A DNA stretch of 41,854 nt from Nitrospira sp. (GCA_019636835.1 JAHBWU010000028.1:1-41854); one strand, 5' to 3'. Shown: positions 25,139-34,287, counted from the stretch's first letter. Numbers and translations are program-made. The notes: a model not told the origin generated them from the letters alone.

Positions 25139-25942
25139 ATGGCGGCAGTTTGTTTCATGATCACACTGGTCCTGTATATCATTGCCACAGTGTCGTTTCT
25201 TTCTTATTCGCTGCGACGCTCAGAAGCCTTGTCCCAGGTATCCTTGGGGCTTACAGCCGTCGGATTTGCCTCCCACACTTTCCTCCTCGGGGCAAGAATG
25301 TTTGCCGCCTCATCAGCGGCACCGCCCAGTTTTTCCGACGCCTTATCCTTTTTCGCTTGGATGATCATTCTTGTACTTCTGGTGGTTGAACTCCGTCATC
25401 GGATTCATGTGCTTGGGTCCTTTATGGTGCCCTTGGCCTTGGTTTCCCTGGTCTCGGCCGCGGCCCTTCCGGACACAGAACCCACACTCCAGCCGGTGTT
25501 CAAGACCTTGTGGTTTCATGTCACGCTCAGCATGCTGGGCGCGGTGGGATTTACCGTTGCATTTGTCGCGGGTGTGATGTACCTGATCCAGGATCGACTC
25601 CTCAAGTCGAAACAGTTCAACGTTCTCTATAGCAAGCTTCCTGCGCTCGACTTTCTCGACCACCTTAATCAACAGTCTATCGTGTTGGGGTTTCCTTTGC
25701 TCACGCTGGGAATCGTGACGGGAGCGCTCTCAGCCCAATTTGCACGCGGATCCTATGTCAGTTGGAATCCAGAACAAACCGGGGCGCTCGTCACCTGGCT
25801 TTTTTATTTCATCGTATTGCTCGGAAGATTGACCATAGGGTGGAGGGCCAAACGCGCGGCCTATCTCACGGTCATCGGATTTGCCTGCGTGATCCTTACG
25901 TTGGTAGGCGTAGTCCTTAAAGGACATAGTACGTTGTCGTAA
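25139..25942 (+). CDS. HemX/CcsA-like cytochrome c assembly membrane protein
   Basis: 267 residues with about eight hydrophobic segments (starting VCFMITLVLYIIATVSFL and ending VIGFACVILTLVGVVL). The layout matches the HemX branch of the CcsA/CcmC/ResC family. In Bacillus the equivalent hemX gene lies beside hemA and affects the amount of glutamyl-tRNA reductase; other relatives bring heme to cytochrome c. The next gene here is hemA, which supports the HemX reading. I chose the ATG at 25139, preceded by AGGGGGC; the frame opens at 25052 but would include the promoter. Confidence 0.85.
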   Translation: MAAVCFMITLVLYIIATVSFLSYSLRRSEALSQVSLGLTAVGFASHTFLLGARMFAASSAAPPSFSDALSFFAWMIILVLLVVELRHRIHVLGSFMVPLALVSLVSAAALPDTEPTLQPVFKTLWFHVTLSMLGAVGFTVAFVAGVMYLIQDRLLKSKQFNVLYSKLPALDFLDHLNQQSIVLGFPLLTLGIVTGALSAQFARGSYVSWNPEQTGALVTWLFYFIVLLGRLTIGWRAKRAAYLTVIGFACVILTLVGVVLKGHSTLS

Positions 25943-25943
25943 C

Positions 25944-25974
25944 ATGCGTCTGATAGTCCCATGCATCTGATCGT
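25944..25974 (+). repeat. Direct near-repeat at the hemA start
   Basis: ATGCGTCTGATAGT (25944-25957) and ATGCATCTGATCGT (25961-25974) match at 12 of 14 positions. The first ATG opens a nine-codon frame ending in TGA at 25968-25970, out of frame with hemA and across its start codon. Confidence 0.6.
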
Positions 25975-27352
25975 CGTAGGGTTAAGTCATAAGACGGCTC
26001 CGGTCGAGATCCGAGAGAGGTTGGCGGTTCCCGAAAGCCGTCTTGGTGAGGCCCTCTCGCGCCTGTGTTCGTATCCCGGCGTCAAGGAAGGCGTCCTTCT
26101 CTCGACCTGCAATCGAGTCGAGGTCTACTCGGTTGTCGACGACATTGAAACCGGATATGGACGTATTCAAGAGTTTCTAGCCGACACACATCTGTCGTTG
26201 TCTTCCGAACAGTTGACCCCGCATCTCTATTGGCATACCGGAGATCGAGCGATTGGTCACTTGTTCAGAGTCGCAGCCAGTCTCGATTCAATGATCATCG
26301 GGGAATCTCAAATCCTGGGACAACTTAAAAATTCGTTTGAAGTCGCGCTGGCCCATAAGACCACCGGCGTGATCATGAACAAGGTCGTCAAGAAGGCTAT
26401 TTCAGTAGCCAAGCGCGTGCGGACCGAAACGAAAATTTCGGAAATGGCGGTGTCGGTCAGCTATGCCGCCGTCGAGTTGGCCAAGAAGATCTTTTCGAAT
26501 CTGCACGAGAAGACGGTGCTGTTGGTCGGCGCCGGGGAAATGGCGAAGCTGGCCGCGCGCCATTTGATCGCTCATGGCGTGGGGCATGTACGTATCACGA
26601 CGAGGACTCCGCAACATGCGGTTGATCTGGCCGACAAGTTCGGTGGCACGGCGGTTCCGTTCGATCAGTTCAAGGATGATATGGCCTCGGCGGACATCGT
26701 TCTGGTCTCTACGGGTGCGGCACATTATCTGATCGGCGCTGAGGATGTGCATCGCGCGGTCGAAGAGCGCATGAACCGTCCGATGTTCTTGATCGATATT
26801 TCGGTTCCGCGAAACATCGATCCGGCCGTTCGTCATGTCGACAATGCGTTTCTCTTCGACATTGATGATCTGAAACATCGAGTCGAGCAGAACCGAGCCG
26901 AGCGAGTGCAGGAGGCGGAGAAGGCCGAGAGGATGGTTCTGGAAGAAGTGACCACCATGCTGGATTGGATGAAATCCTTGGAGGTCACTCCGACGATCGT
27001 CGCGCTCAGGAACCACGTCGATGGCATGAAGCGGGCGGAGGTCGACAAAGTGCTCGCGCGATTGTCGCATCTGTCTCCTCAAGACCGCGAACTGGTTGAG
27101 GGCCTCGCCTCTTCGATTGTAAACAAATTGATTCATCGCACGATGGTTACTCTCAAGGCCGAAGTCAACTCCTCGAGCGGCCCTGCGTTCGTCGAAGCGG
27201 CACGTCGTTTTTTTTCTCTCGACCGACAATCTCCGTCTGTTCAACCGATCGAGACCTGTACGGAGTCCCCGAGTTATCAGACCGAGAGTTCCGCGGAGTC
27301 GGGTGTCGAGGATCCGGCTCCAGAAACGTCAATCCATAGGCGAGTCCGCTGA
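25961..27352 (+). CDS. hemA: Glutamyl-tRNA reductase
   Basis: 463 residues. It makes glutamate-1-semialdehyde, the first committed step of C5 tetrapyrrole synthesis, from glutamyl-tRNA and NADPH. The catalytic cysteine is C50 in LLSTCNRVEVY. Also seen: MIIGESQILGQLK, the NADPH site LLVGAGEMAKLAARHL, and the C-terminal dimerisation helices. The last ~45 residues form a Ser/Glu-rich tail of no clear function. The ATG at 25961 has no ribosome binding site, so translation may depend on coupling with the gene before (stop at 25940-25942) or with the small out-of-frame ORF that crosses it. Confidence 0.97.
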   Translation: MHLIVVGLSHKTAPVEIRERLAVPESRLGEALSRLCSYPGVKEGVLLSTCNRVEVYSVVDDIETGYGRIQEFLADTHLSLSSEQLTPHLYWHTGDRAIGHLFRVAASLDSMIIGESQILGQLKNSFEVALAHKTTGVIMNKVVKKAISVAKRVRTETKISEMAVSVSYAAVELAKKIFSNLHEKTVLLVGAGEMAKLAARHLIAHGVGHVRITTRTPQHAVDLADKFGGTAVPFDQFKDDMASADIVLVSTGAAHYLIGAEDVHRAVEERMNRPMFLIDISVPRNIDPAVRHVDNAFLFDIDDLKHRVEQNRAERVQEAEKAERMVLEEVTTMLDWMKSLEVTPTIVALRNHVDGMKRAEVDKVLARLSHLSPQDRELVEGLASSIVNKLIHRTMVTLKAEVNSSSGPAFVEAARRFFSLDRQSPSVQPIETCTESPSYQTESSAESGVEDPAPETSIHRRVR

Positions 27353-27379
27353 TCGGCGGGTAACGAAAAGAGTCTCAAC

Positions 27380-28324
27380 GTGTCGATACAAAACGGCCGA
27401 CGCTCAACCTTGGTTCTTGGGACGAGAGGGAGCAAATTGGCGCTCTGTCAAAGTGAATGGTTCCAATCCAAGATTCAGGAGATCGTGCCGGAGGTCCGGG
27501 TCGTGCTCAAAAAGATTCAGACGTCCGGCGACAAGATCGTCGACGTGCCGCTGGCAAAAATCGGAGGGAAAGGTCTGTTCGTCAAGGAAATCGAGGACGC
27601 GTTGCTCGCCGGCGAGATCGACTTCGCGGTTCACAGCATGAAGGATGTTCCAGCGCAATTGCCCGATGGACTCGAAATTCTGTGTGTTCCCCAACGCGAG
27701 GATGCCCGTGATGCCTTGATCAGTCGTGAAGGGTATTCGTTTCAGGATCTTCCAGTCGGAGCCAACATCGGGACGGCAAGCCTTCGACGCCAGGCGCAAC
27801 TGTTACAGGCCAGGCCGGACCTAAAAATCGCGATGCTGCGCGGCAACCTGGATACGCGACTGAGAAAACTCAAAGAGGGACAGTTCGATGCCATCGTTTT
27901 GGCAGCGGCCGGTCTGCACCGGTTGGGGTGGTCTCAGACCATCACGGAATATCTTTCCCCCATCCTCAGTCTCCCTGCGATCGGACAGGGGGCCCTTGGT
28001 ATCGAAGGCCGGAGCAATGATGCATTCGTACGTTCCGTCTTATTCCGACTCAATCACCAGGCAACCCATACGACTGTGGCAGCAGAGCGGGCTTTCTTGC
28101 ACCGTCTAGAGGGGGGCTGTCAGGTGCCCATCGCAGCTCACGCAATCCTGTCGGTGACAGCTGGTATTGGATGGTCTGTCGCCAGTGTCGATGGGAAAAC
28201 CGTCATTCGCGACCAGATCGAGGGGACACATCAGGAGGCCCATAGCCTGGGAGTTCAGTTAGCTGAACGACTGCTGACTCGGGGAGGGGACAAAATTCTC
28301 CGAGAGATTTACGGATCAGCATGA
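27380..28324 (+). CDS. hemC: Porphobilinogen deaminase (hydroxymethylbilane synthase)
   Basis: 314 residues. It joins four porphobilinogens into hydroxymethylbilane. C247 in LEGGCQVPIA holds the dipyrromethane cofactor; LGTRGSKLALCQ, VHSMKDVPAQ and GTASLRRQAQL are the other family motifs. Start codon is GTG with a weak ribosome binding site, 27 bases after hemA. The stop overlaps the next start by four bases (ATGA). Confidence 0.97.
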   Translation: MSIQNGRRSTLVLGTRGSKLALCQSEWFQSKIQEIVPEVRVVLKKIQTSGDKIVDVPLAKIGGKGLFVKEIEDALLAGEIDFAVHSMKDVPAQLPDGLEILCVPQREDARDALISREGYSFQDLPVGANIGTASLRRQAQLLQARPDLKIAMLRGNLDTRLRKLKEGQFDAIVLAAAGLHRLGWSQTITEYLSPILSLPAIGQGALGIEGRSNDAFVRSVLFRLNHQATHTTVAAERAFLHRLEGGCQVPIAAHAILSVTAGIGWSVASVDGKTVIRDQIEGTHQEAHSLGVQLAERLLTRGGDKILREIYGSA

Positions 28325-29889
28325 ACGTGGTACGACGAAACAAGGGGAAGGTCTATTTGGTCGGAGCTGGTCCTGGAGATCCCGGGCTCCTGACCATTCG
28401 AGGGAAGGAATGTCTTGAGCAGGCTGACGTAGTTCTCTACGATTACTTGGCGAATCCCACCCTCCTTGACCATGCCCAGGACCGAGCGGAGCGAGTTTAT
28501 GTCGGACGGAGAGGCAAAGGAAAATACCCTGAGCAGGAGGCTATCAATCGTCTACTGATTGAACGAGCCAATGCGGGCAATGTGGTCGTGCGGTTGAAGG
28601 GTGGCGATCCGTTTGTTTTTGGGCGAGGAGGAGAAGAAGCGGAAGCGCTTGCGTCGGCAGGGATTGAATTCGAAGTCGTTCCCGGGGTAACTGCTGCAGT
28701 TGCCGCCCCTGCGTATGCCGGTATTCCGGTGACACATCGAACGTTGGCGTCTACGCTGACGATTGTCACCGGACATGAAGATCCAGAGAAGCCTTCCACG
28801 GCCTTGGACTGGCCAAGGCTGGCGACGAGCCAAGGCACCGTCGTCTTTCTCATGGGCATGAAAAATCTTTCAACGATCGCCGCGACCTTAATGGCCGAAG
28901 GGCGAGCGGGGTCTACTCCCGTTGCCATCGTTCGATGGGGAACGAGAGTTTCACAGCAGACCGTCGTGGGCACATTGGCTGATATTGTGGACAAAGCCGA
29001 CGCGGCACAGATGGAGCCGCCGACCGTCATTGTGGTGGGAGAGGTCGTTCGACTGAGGCCGAAACTCAACTGGTTCGAGCGGCGCCCGCTCTTTGGAAAA
29101 CGGGTGCTCATGACGAGAGCGAAAGAACAGGCCGGTGAGTTAGCTGCCCGATTGGCCGGCTATGGAGCTGAACCGGTCGAAGCTCCGACGATCAAGCTCG
29201 TTCCTCCTCTGGATTGGGGGCCTGTCGATCAAGCCATCTCTGAGATTGAGACGTACCACTGGGTTATTTTTACCAGCGTCAATGGCGTGAGCCGGTTCAT
29301 GACGAGACTGCTGGCTCGTGGGCTCGACTCACGCTGCTTGGCCGGCCGGCGGCTTTGCTGCATTGGGCCCCGCACGGCCCAGGAGTTGGAAAAGTTCGGT
29401 GTCAGAGCGGATGTGGTGCCGGCAGAATATCAGGCAGAGGGAGTGTTAGCCGCGCTGAATCAGCAGGATTTGAACAAATCCCGTCTCTTGATTCCTCGGG
29501 CGGAAGTGGCCAGAGATCTCTTGCCGGACGAACTTCGTGCCGCCGGTGCGCACGTCGACGTCGTATCCGTGTATCGAACACTCACACCAGACCACGACTC
29601 TGAGGAGTGGCGGCAGGAACTCATGAGTCATCGAATTCATATCGTCACGTTTACCAGCTCTTCCACGGTCCGCAACTTCGTCACGATGCTCGGCGGTGTT
29701 GAAGCGGTGAAGCCGCTCTTGCAATCCGTCATGATCGCCTGCATCGGACCCATCACAGCGAAGACGGCAGAGGAATATGGTTTGACGGTCTCGATCGTGC
29801 CGAGTGAGAATACGATTCCCGCGCTGGTGGATGCGATCGCCCACCATTATGGAAGCCGTGAGCACGTTGCCACGGGAGCTCCGCAGTAA
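28321..29889 (+). CDS. cobA-hemD: Fused uroporphyrinogen-III C-methyltransferase / uroporphyrinogen-III synthase (CobA-HemD)
   Basis: 522 residues in two parts. Residues about 10-250 are the SAM-dependent methylase that makes precorrin-2: VYLVGAGPGDPGLLTIRG, VRLKGGDPFVFGRGGEE, VVPGVTAAVAAPAYAGIPVTH (in pieces). Residues about 262-510 are uroporphyrinogen-III synthase: KRVLMTRAKEQAGELAARL, WVIFTSVNGV, and FTSSSTVRNF. So one chain closes the tetrapyrrole ring and takes it to the siroheme/cobalamin branch. Such fusions are known in several phyla. Its start overlaps the hemC stop. Confidence 0.95.
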   Translation: MNVVRRNKGKVYLVGAGPGDPGLLTIRGKECLEQADVVLYDYLANPTLLDHAQDRAERVYVGRRGKGKYPEQEAINRLLIERANAGNVVVRLKGGDPFVFGRGGEEAEALASAGIEFEVVPGVTAAVAAPAYAGIPVTHRTLASTLTIVTGHEDPEKPSTALDWPRLATSQGTVVFLMGMKNLSTIAATLMAEGRAGSTPVAIVRWGTRVSQQTVVGTLADIVDKADAAQMEPPTVIVVGEVVRLRPKLNWFERRPLFGKRVLMTRAKEQAGELAARLAGYGAEPVEAPTIKLVPPLDWGPVDQAISEIETYHWVIFTSVNGVSRFMTRLLARGLDSRCLAGRRLCCIGPRTAQELEKFGVRADVVPAEYQAEGVLAALNQQDLNKSRLLIPRAEVARDLLPDELRAAGAHVDVVSVYRTLTPDHDSEEWRQELMSHRIHIVTFTSSSTVRNFVTMLGGVEAVKPLLQSVMIACIGPITAKTAEEYGLTVSIVPSENTIPALVDAIAHHYGSREHVATGAPQ

Positions 29890-29937
29890 CCAAAGCACGC
29901 GAGATGTATCATTATAGTCATAAAGGAGGAGGATGAG

Positions 29938-30330
29938 ATGGTCCCTGTAAAGTCATTCATGATTCCCCGAGAAAAGTTCGTGACGGTGCCTCGTGATACA
30001 GATGCACAGACGGCCGCCCGTATCATGCGCGACCGAGGGATCGGCAGTTTGTTCGTCACCAACGATCGCGAAATTATCGGCATCATCACGGATACTGATA
30101 TGGTGCGCCGAGTGGTGGCGGCCGGGGCCGATGCAATTAAGACGACGGTTGAGCAAATCATGTCGGCGCCGATCATGACCATTGAAGAGAGCAAGACGTT
30201 GCTCGATGCCAACGATTTGATGGCGCAATCCCATCTCCGCCATCTCGGTGTCACGCGCGACGGGAAGCTGGTCGGGGTTATTTCCGTTCGCGACCTCGTC
30301 GTGTTCTTGACGAATCTGCCACGAAAGTAA
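29938..30330 (+). CDS. Tandem CBS-domain protein inside the hem operon (paralogue 2)
   Basis: 130 residues made of two CBS domains (about 8-58, with GIITDTDMVRRVV, and 72-125, with GVISVRDLVVFL). It is preceded by AAGGAGGAGG, the strongest ribosome binding site of the operon, so it may be made in greater amount than its neighbours. It has no effector domain. It stands 48 bases after cobA-hemD and eight bases before hemB. Proteins of this type often bind AMP, ATP or SAM. A role in adjusting tetrapyrrole flow is an inference from position only. The paralogue at 3463-3897 lies outside any hem context. Confidence 0.9.
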   Translation: MVPVKSFMIPREKFVTVPRDTDAQTAARIMRDRGIGSLFVTNDREIIGIITDTDMVRRVVAAGADAIKTTVEQIMSAPIMTIEESKTLLDANDLMAQSHLRHLGVTRDGKLVGVISVRDLVVFLTNLPRK

Positions 30331-30338
30331 GGTGAGCC

Positions 30339-31310
30339 ATGGGGTTTCCGATCCAGCGGCTCCGACGACTGCGGCAACATGAATCGTTGCGTCGGATGGT
30401 ACGTGAAACGACGCTGTCACCGTCGGATTTTATCTACCCGCTGTTTGTAGTCGAGGGACAGGATCGTCGTGAAGAGATCGCTTCGATGCCGGGCCAATTT
30501 CGGCTCTCTATCGATCTGCTGGTCAAAGAGGCGGGAGAGATTCAGGCCTTAGGTATTCCGGCCATCATTCTCTTTGGTATACCGGCGCACAAAGACGATC
30601 GTGGTAGTTCAGGGTGGGATCCGAACGGCATCGTGCAGCGGGCGATCCGAGCCGTCAAACAACACGTGCCGGGATTACTTGTGATCACGGATGTCTGTAT
30701 CGACGAGTATACCAACCACGGACATTGCGGAATCGTCAAGGATGGAAAGATTCTCAATGATGAGACGCTCGAGTGTCTCACGGTGATGGCACGCACTCAT
30801 GCCGAGGCTGGAGCCGATATGGTTGCACCGTCGGATATGATGGATGGTCGTGTCGCCGCAATCAGACGCGAGCTGGATCGCGTTGGATTCTCCGATCTGC
30901 CGATTCTGGCATATGCCGCCAAGTTCTCCTCCTGTTTCTACGCACCTTTTCGCGACGCAGCCTTTTCCAGCCCTCAATTCGGTGACCGACAGTCTTATCA
31001 GATGGATCCGGCTAACGCGCGCGAAGCGCTGCGCGAGATCGATCTCGATATCGACGAAGGTGCTGATATTGTGATGGTCAAGCCGGCTCTGCCTTATCTG
31101 GACATCATTGCGATGGCCCGTGCTCGTACGCTTCTCCCCTTAGCGGCGTATCAGGTGAGCGGCGAGTACAGTATGATTAAGGCGGCGGCCAGAGCAGGGT
31201 GGGTCGATGAATCGCGTGCCATGCTGGAATCGCTCTTGGCGATCAAACGGGCGGGAGCCGATCTGATTCTGTCGTATTTTGCAAAAGACGCCGTCAAGCT
31301 GCTTCATTGA
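30339..31310 (+). CDS. hemB: Delta-aminolevulinic acid dehydratase (porphobilinogen synthase)
   Basis: 323 residues, joining two aminolevulinates to porphobilinogen. Visible are the start [17 protein letters not shown], the segment [20 protein letters not shown] with the first active-site lysine, and [15 protein letters not shown] with the Schiff-base lysine. The metal loop reads [14 protein letters not shown] with C120, D122 and C130. Zinc enzymes have three cysteines here and metal-independent or Mg types have Ala/Asp/Asp, so this site is mixed. The gene comes after the CBS gene, closing the heme set. Confidence 0.96.
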   Translation: MGFPIQRLRRLRQHESLRRMVRETTLSPSDFIYPLFVVEGQDRREEIASMPGQFRLSIDLLVKEAGEIQALGIPAIILFGIPAHKDDRGSSGWDPNGIVQRAIRAVKQHVPGLLVITDVCIDEYTNHGHCGIVKDGKILNDETLECLTVMARTHAEAGADMVAPSDMMDGRVAAIRRELDRVGFSDLPILAYAAKFSSCFYAPFRDAAFSSPQFGDRQSYQMDPANAREALREIDLDIDEGADIVMVKPALPYLDIIAMARARTLLPLAAYQVSGEYSMIKAAARAGWVDESRAMLESLLAIKRAGADLILSYFAKDAVKLLH

Positions 31311-31316
31311 TCGACG

Positions 31317-32264
31317 ATGAAAGTGACCCGCGGATATTCGGACGAGGTCGTGCGGCCGTATCCGGTGGGGACCATTGGGAATTTCGATGGGCATCATCTC
31401 GGTCACCATGCACTCTTAAAACAGGTGGCTGAGACGGCGCGCCACGCTCATGGAACGGCTGTCGTCCTGACGTTCGACCCTCACCCGGTGAAAATCCTTG
31501 CGCCTCACGTTGATCTGCGGTTTTTGACGAGCAGGGAAGAAAAACGTGCCCGGTTCGAACAAGCCGGCATCGATGAAATGGTCTCCCTGGAGTTCACTCA
31601 AGAGTTTGCATCACTCTCTCCAGGGATGTTCGCTGAGCAGGTTCTTTCCAAAGGACTCGGGCTAAAAGAGATTTTTGTCGGACAACATTTTGTCTTTGGG
31701 CACAAGCGGGCAGGCCGAATCGGCGATCTGGTCGCGCTCGGCAAACGATTCGGCTTCATCGTTCATCCGATTCCTCCAGTGGTGATCGACGGAGGAGTGG
31801 TCAGCTCGACGAGAATCAGACAGCTCATTATGATCGGGAAGGTCGATCAGGCGGCTGTCTTGCTCGGCCGACACTATGCTCTGAGCGGAGTCGTATCCTC
31901 CGGCGAGGGGAGGGGACGAACATTAGGATGCCCTACGGCAAATCTTCCATTACCTCCAGACCGCGTGGCACCTGCCGACGGCATTTATGCCTCTGTCGCG
32001 ATCATAGGCAAGGAGCGACATGATTCGGTCGCCTATATCGGTACGAGACCGACCTTTAACGGTGGTGAGCGGAGGTTGGAAGTCTCCATCCTGGATGGGA
32101 GACACGAGCTGTATGGACGAACGCTCACTGTTGAGTTTATCGGTCGAATACGAGGCGACGCGTCGTTTGACAGCGGAGAAGCGCTGAGTCGGCAAATCAC
32201 GGCCGACGTGGATTCTGCGAGAGGCATCTTACGTCGATATCATGAAACAATCGGAGGGCGATGA
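31317..32264 (+). CDS. ribF: Bifunctional riboflavin kinase / FAD synthetase
   Basis: 315 residues. The N-terminal adenylyltransferase domain has GTIGNFDGHHLGHHALL (18-34) and TFDPHPVKIL; the SSTRIRQLI segment links to the C-terminal kinase with GRTLGCPTANLPLP and YIGTRPTFNGGERRLEV. It makes FMN and then FAD from riboflavin. It starts six bases after hemB, so it is read with the hem operon. Confidence 0.95.
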   Translation: MKVTRGYSDEVVRPYPVGTIGNFDGHHLGHHALLKQVAETARHAHGTAVVLTFDPHPVKILAPHVDLRFLTSREEKRARFEQAGIDEMVSLEFTQEFASLSPGMFAEQVLSKGLGLKEIFVGQHFVFGHKRAGRIGDLVALGKRFGFIVHPIPPVVIDGGVVSSTRIRQLIMIGKVDQAAVLLGRHYALSGVVSSGEGRGRTLGCPTANLPLPPDRVAPADGIYASVAIIGKERHDSVAYIGTRPTFNGGERRLEVSILDGRHELYGRTLTVEFIGRIRGDASFDSGEALSRQITADVDSARGILRRYHETIGGR

Positions 32265-32270
32265 GTCCTT

Positions 32271-33743
32271 GTGCAACCGGCCCTAAACAGATCCATCGAT
32301 AACATGGCCTGGCCCCCGCTCGTACATCGGGTCATTCGAACGGTTCGGTCCAGAAACCTCTTTCAACGTGGACAACACATATTGGCCGCCATCTCGGGCG
32401 GCCCCGATTCCGTCGCACTGTTATCGATCCTGCATCATCTCCGGCTGAGTTGGGAGCTGACCTTATCAGCCGTGCATTGCAACTATGGACTACGAGGGGC
32501 TGAGTCCGAAGAGGACCAAAAATTTGTGGAGTCCTTTTGCAAAGGGCTCGGAGTTCCTATCCATGTTCGACGGGTTGAATTTCACACAGGTCGGCGCAAG
32601 ACATCACTGCAGGCTGAAGCTCGTGACCTTCGCTATCGGGTGATGCAAGAAATTTCCGAGCAGTGCGGGGTGGACCGTATTGCCCTAGGCCATACGGCAG
32701 ACGATCAGGCGGAGACGGTCTTGCTGTGGATGCTCCGTGGTGCGGGACTGACCGGTCTGTCCGGCATGCCGGCGTTTCGCGATAACAAGATTATTCGGCC
32801 TCTATACGACACCAAGCGGCAAGAAGTCCTGGCATATCTTGGCACGACTGAGTTGTCGTTTCGGGAAGACTCCAGCAATTTCACGCCGCATTACTTGAGG
32901 AACCGCATTCGGAGAGAGGTGATCCCAATTCTGAATCGACTGGTCCCTTCCGGCGTCGACGCGCTCTGCAAGCTTGCGGATATCTGCAGAGAAGACGATC
33001 GTTGTCTGGAACAGCAGGTTGAGACCCTCTCCTCTTCTGCCGTGAAACGAAGATCCGCCGGAGGCTGGACGATTGATTACAGTTTTCTTCTGGAACTTCC
33101 GCATGCCTTTCAAAGACGTTGCATCCGAAACCTTTTTCGGAAGAATGATGACCAATTTCGCTCACCCAGTATCCGGACGGTTGATCGCATCATTCACCTG
33201 GCCTCGAAGAGAGAGGCTGGTTCAAGTCTCGATGTGAAGGGGGGGCGGGTTGTTGTCGATGATCGCCGTCTACAGTTTGTTCCGCTTCAAACATGGGAAA
33301 TCTCCCAGGCTGGACATCCGCACGGCAGATGTCAGGAACTCTTGTCTGTGCCAGGGGAGCTTATATGGTCTGGAACGGGTCAACGACTTCAGGTACAACA
33401 GCAGGCATGCATCCCGATTGGTGCCGCTCTTGCTCTTGGAAAGAATCGGATTCTGGTGGATGCCGATCGGGTGTCTCAGCCACTGATGGTACGGAACTGG
33501 TTGCCGGGAGATAGATTTCATCCCTCCGGTATGGGCGGACATTCGAAGAAGCTGCAGGATTTTTTCATGGATCTGAAGATACCGATTGCGGCTCGATCGC
33601 TCATTCCCCTGGTGGTGGCTCCCGAGGGAATCCTATGGGTCGTTGGCTATCGGCAGGATGGCCGCTGGGCACCCACTGCCGCAACGAAACGCTGGTTGGT
33701 GTTCACTTCAGATAATCCAACTCTGAGAGAAGGGACTGACTGA
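32271..33743 (+). CDS. tilS: tRNA(Ile)-lysidine synthetase
   Basis: 490 residues. The PP-loop SGGPDS lies at 42-47 (ILAAISGGPDSVALL), followed by VHCNYGLRGAESEED, the GHTADDQAETVL segment and the C-terminal TilS domain (MVRNWLPGDRFHP, HSKKLQDFFMD). It converts C34 of the minor isoleucine tRNA to lysidine so that it reads AUA. Start is GTG at 32271, seven bases after ribF ends; GGAGG lies some 15 bases upstream, which is far, and an ATG at 32304 is the alternative. The hpt gene starts one base after its stop. Confidence 0.94.
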   Translation: MQPALNRSIDNMAWPPLVHRVIRTVRSRNLFQRGQHILAAISGGPDSVALLSILHHLRLSWELTLSAVHCNYGLRGAESEEDQKFVESFCKGLGVPIHVRRVEFHTGRRKTSLQAEARDLRYRVMQEISEQCGVDRIALGHTADDQAETVLLWMLRGAGLTGLSGMPAFRDNKIIRPLYDTKRQEVLAYLGTTELSFREDSSNFTPHYLRNRIRREVIPILNRLVPSGVDALCKLADICREDDRCLEQQVETLSSSAVKRRSAGGWTIDYSFLLELPHAFQRRCIRNLFRKNDDQFRSPSIRTVDRIIHLASKREAGSSLDVKGGRVVVDDRRLQFVPLQTWEISQAGHPHGRCQELLSVPGELIWSGTGQRLQVQQQACIPIGAALALGKNRILVDADRVSQPLMVRNWLPGDRFHPSGMGGHSKKLQDFFMDLKIPIAARSLIPLVVAPEGILWVVGYRQDGRWAPTAATKRWLVFTSDNPTLREGTD

Positions 33744-33744
33744 G

Positions 33745-34287
33745 ATGGAACGTATGTTCGGACGCCCGATCGTTACCCAGGAGCAAATGCGGAGCCGTAT
33801 CCGCGAGCTAGGTAGGCAGATCAGCGCCGACTATGCAGGCCAGGACCTCGTGCTCGTCGGAGTATTAAAGGGAGCTTATGCATTTTTTGCTGATTTGGCC
33901 CGAGCGATCCGGATTCCAGTCCGGGTCGATTTCATTATCGTGACGAACTATGGAACACAGTCGAGGACGTCCGGGAAGGTAAAGCTCGTGACTGAGCTGA
34001 CCGAAAAGATCAAGGATAGAGATGTGCTACTGGTTGAGGACATCGTCGATTCAGGATTGACGGTTCAATACCTCACAAAGGCGTTGGCGAAACAGAAACC
34101 GAAGAGCATCAAGGTATGTACGTTGCTGAGTAAACCGGAGCGCCGCGTCGTCAATGTACAGCTGCAGTATATCGGTTTCAGAATTCCGAACCAGTACGTC
34201 GTCGGTTACGGACTTGATTATCAACAAAAGTACCGGAACCTTCCGTACCTCGCCGTCCTCGATCAGCTGAGTCAGCAAGAGGAGTAG
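33745..34287 (+). CDS. hpt: Hypoxanthine phosphoribosyltransferase
   Basis: 180 residues. The phosphoribosyl-pyrophosphate loop DVLLVEDIVDSGLTVQYL is near 92-109 and VGVLKGAYAFFADL near 35-48. It salvages hypoxanthine (and guanine) to nucleotides. tilS-hpt-ftsH is an order seen also in Bacillus. There are 99 bases before ftsH, containing a small hairpin (ACGTTG/CAACGT, 34352-34367) just ahead of the ftsH ribosome binding site. Confidence 0.95.
   Translation: MERMFGRPIVTQEQMRSRIRELGRQISADYAGQDLVLVGVLKGAYAFFADLARAIRIPVRVDFIIVTNYGTQSRTSGKVKLVTELTEKIKDRDVLLVEDIVDSGLTVQYLTKALAKQKPKSIKVCTLLSKPERRVVNVQLQYIGFRIPNQYVVGYGLDYQQKYRNLPYLAVLDQLSQQEE

Noticed and set aside
26402..27244. 280-codon open frame (minus strand) inside hemA
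   Set aside because: Antisense shadow of hemA with Arg/His-rich, low-complexity translation; no family similarity.
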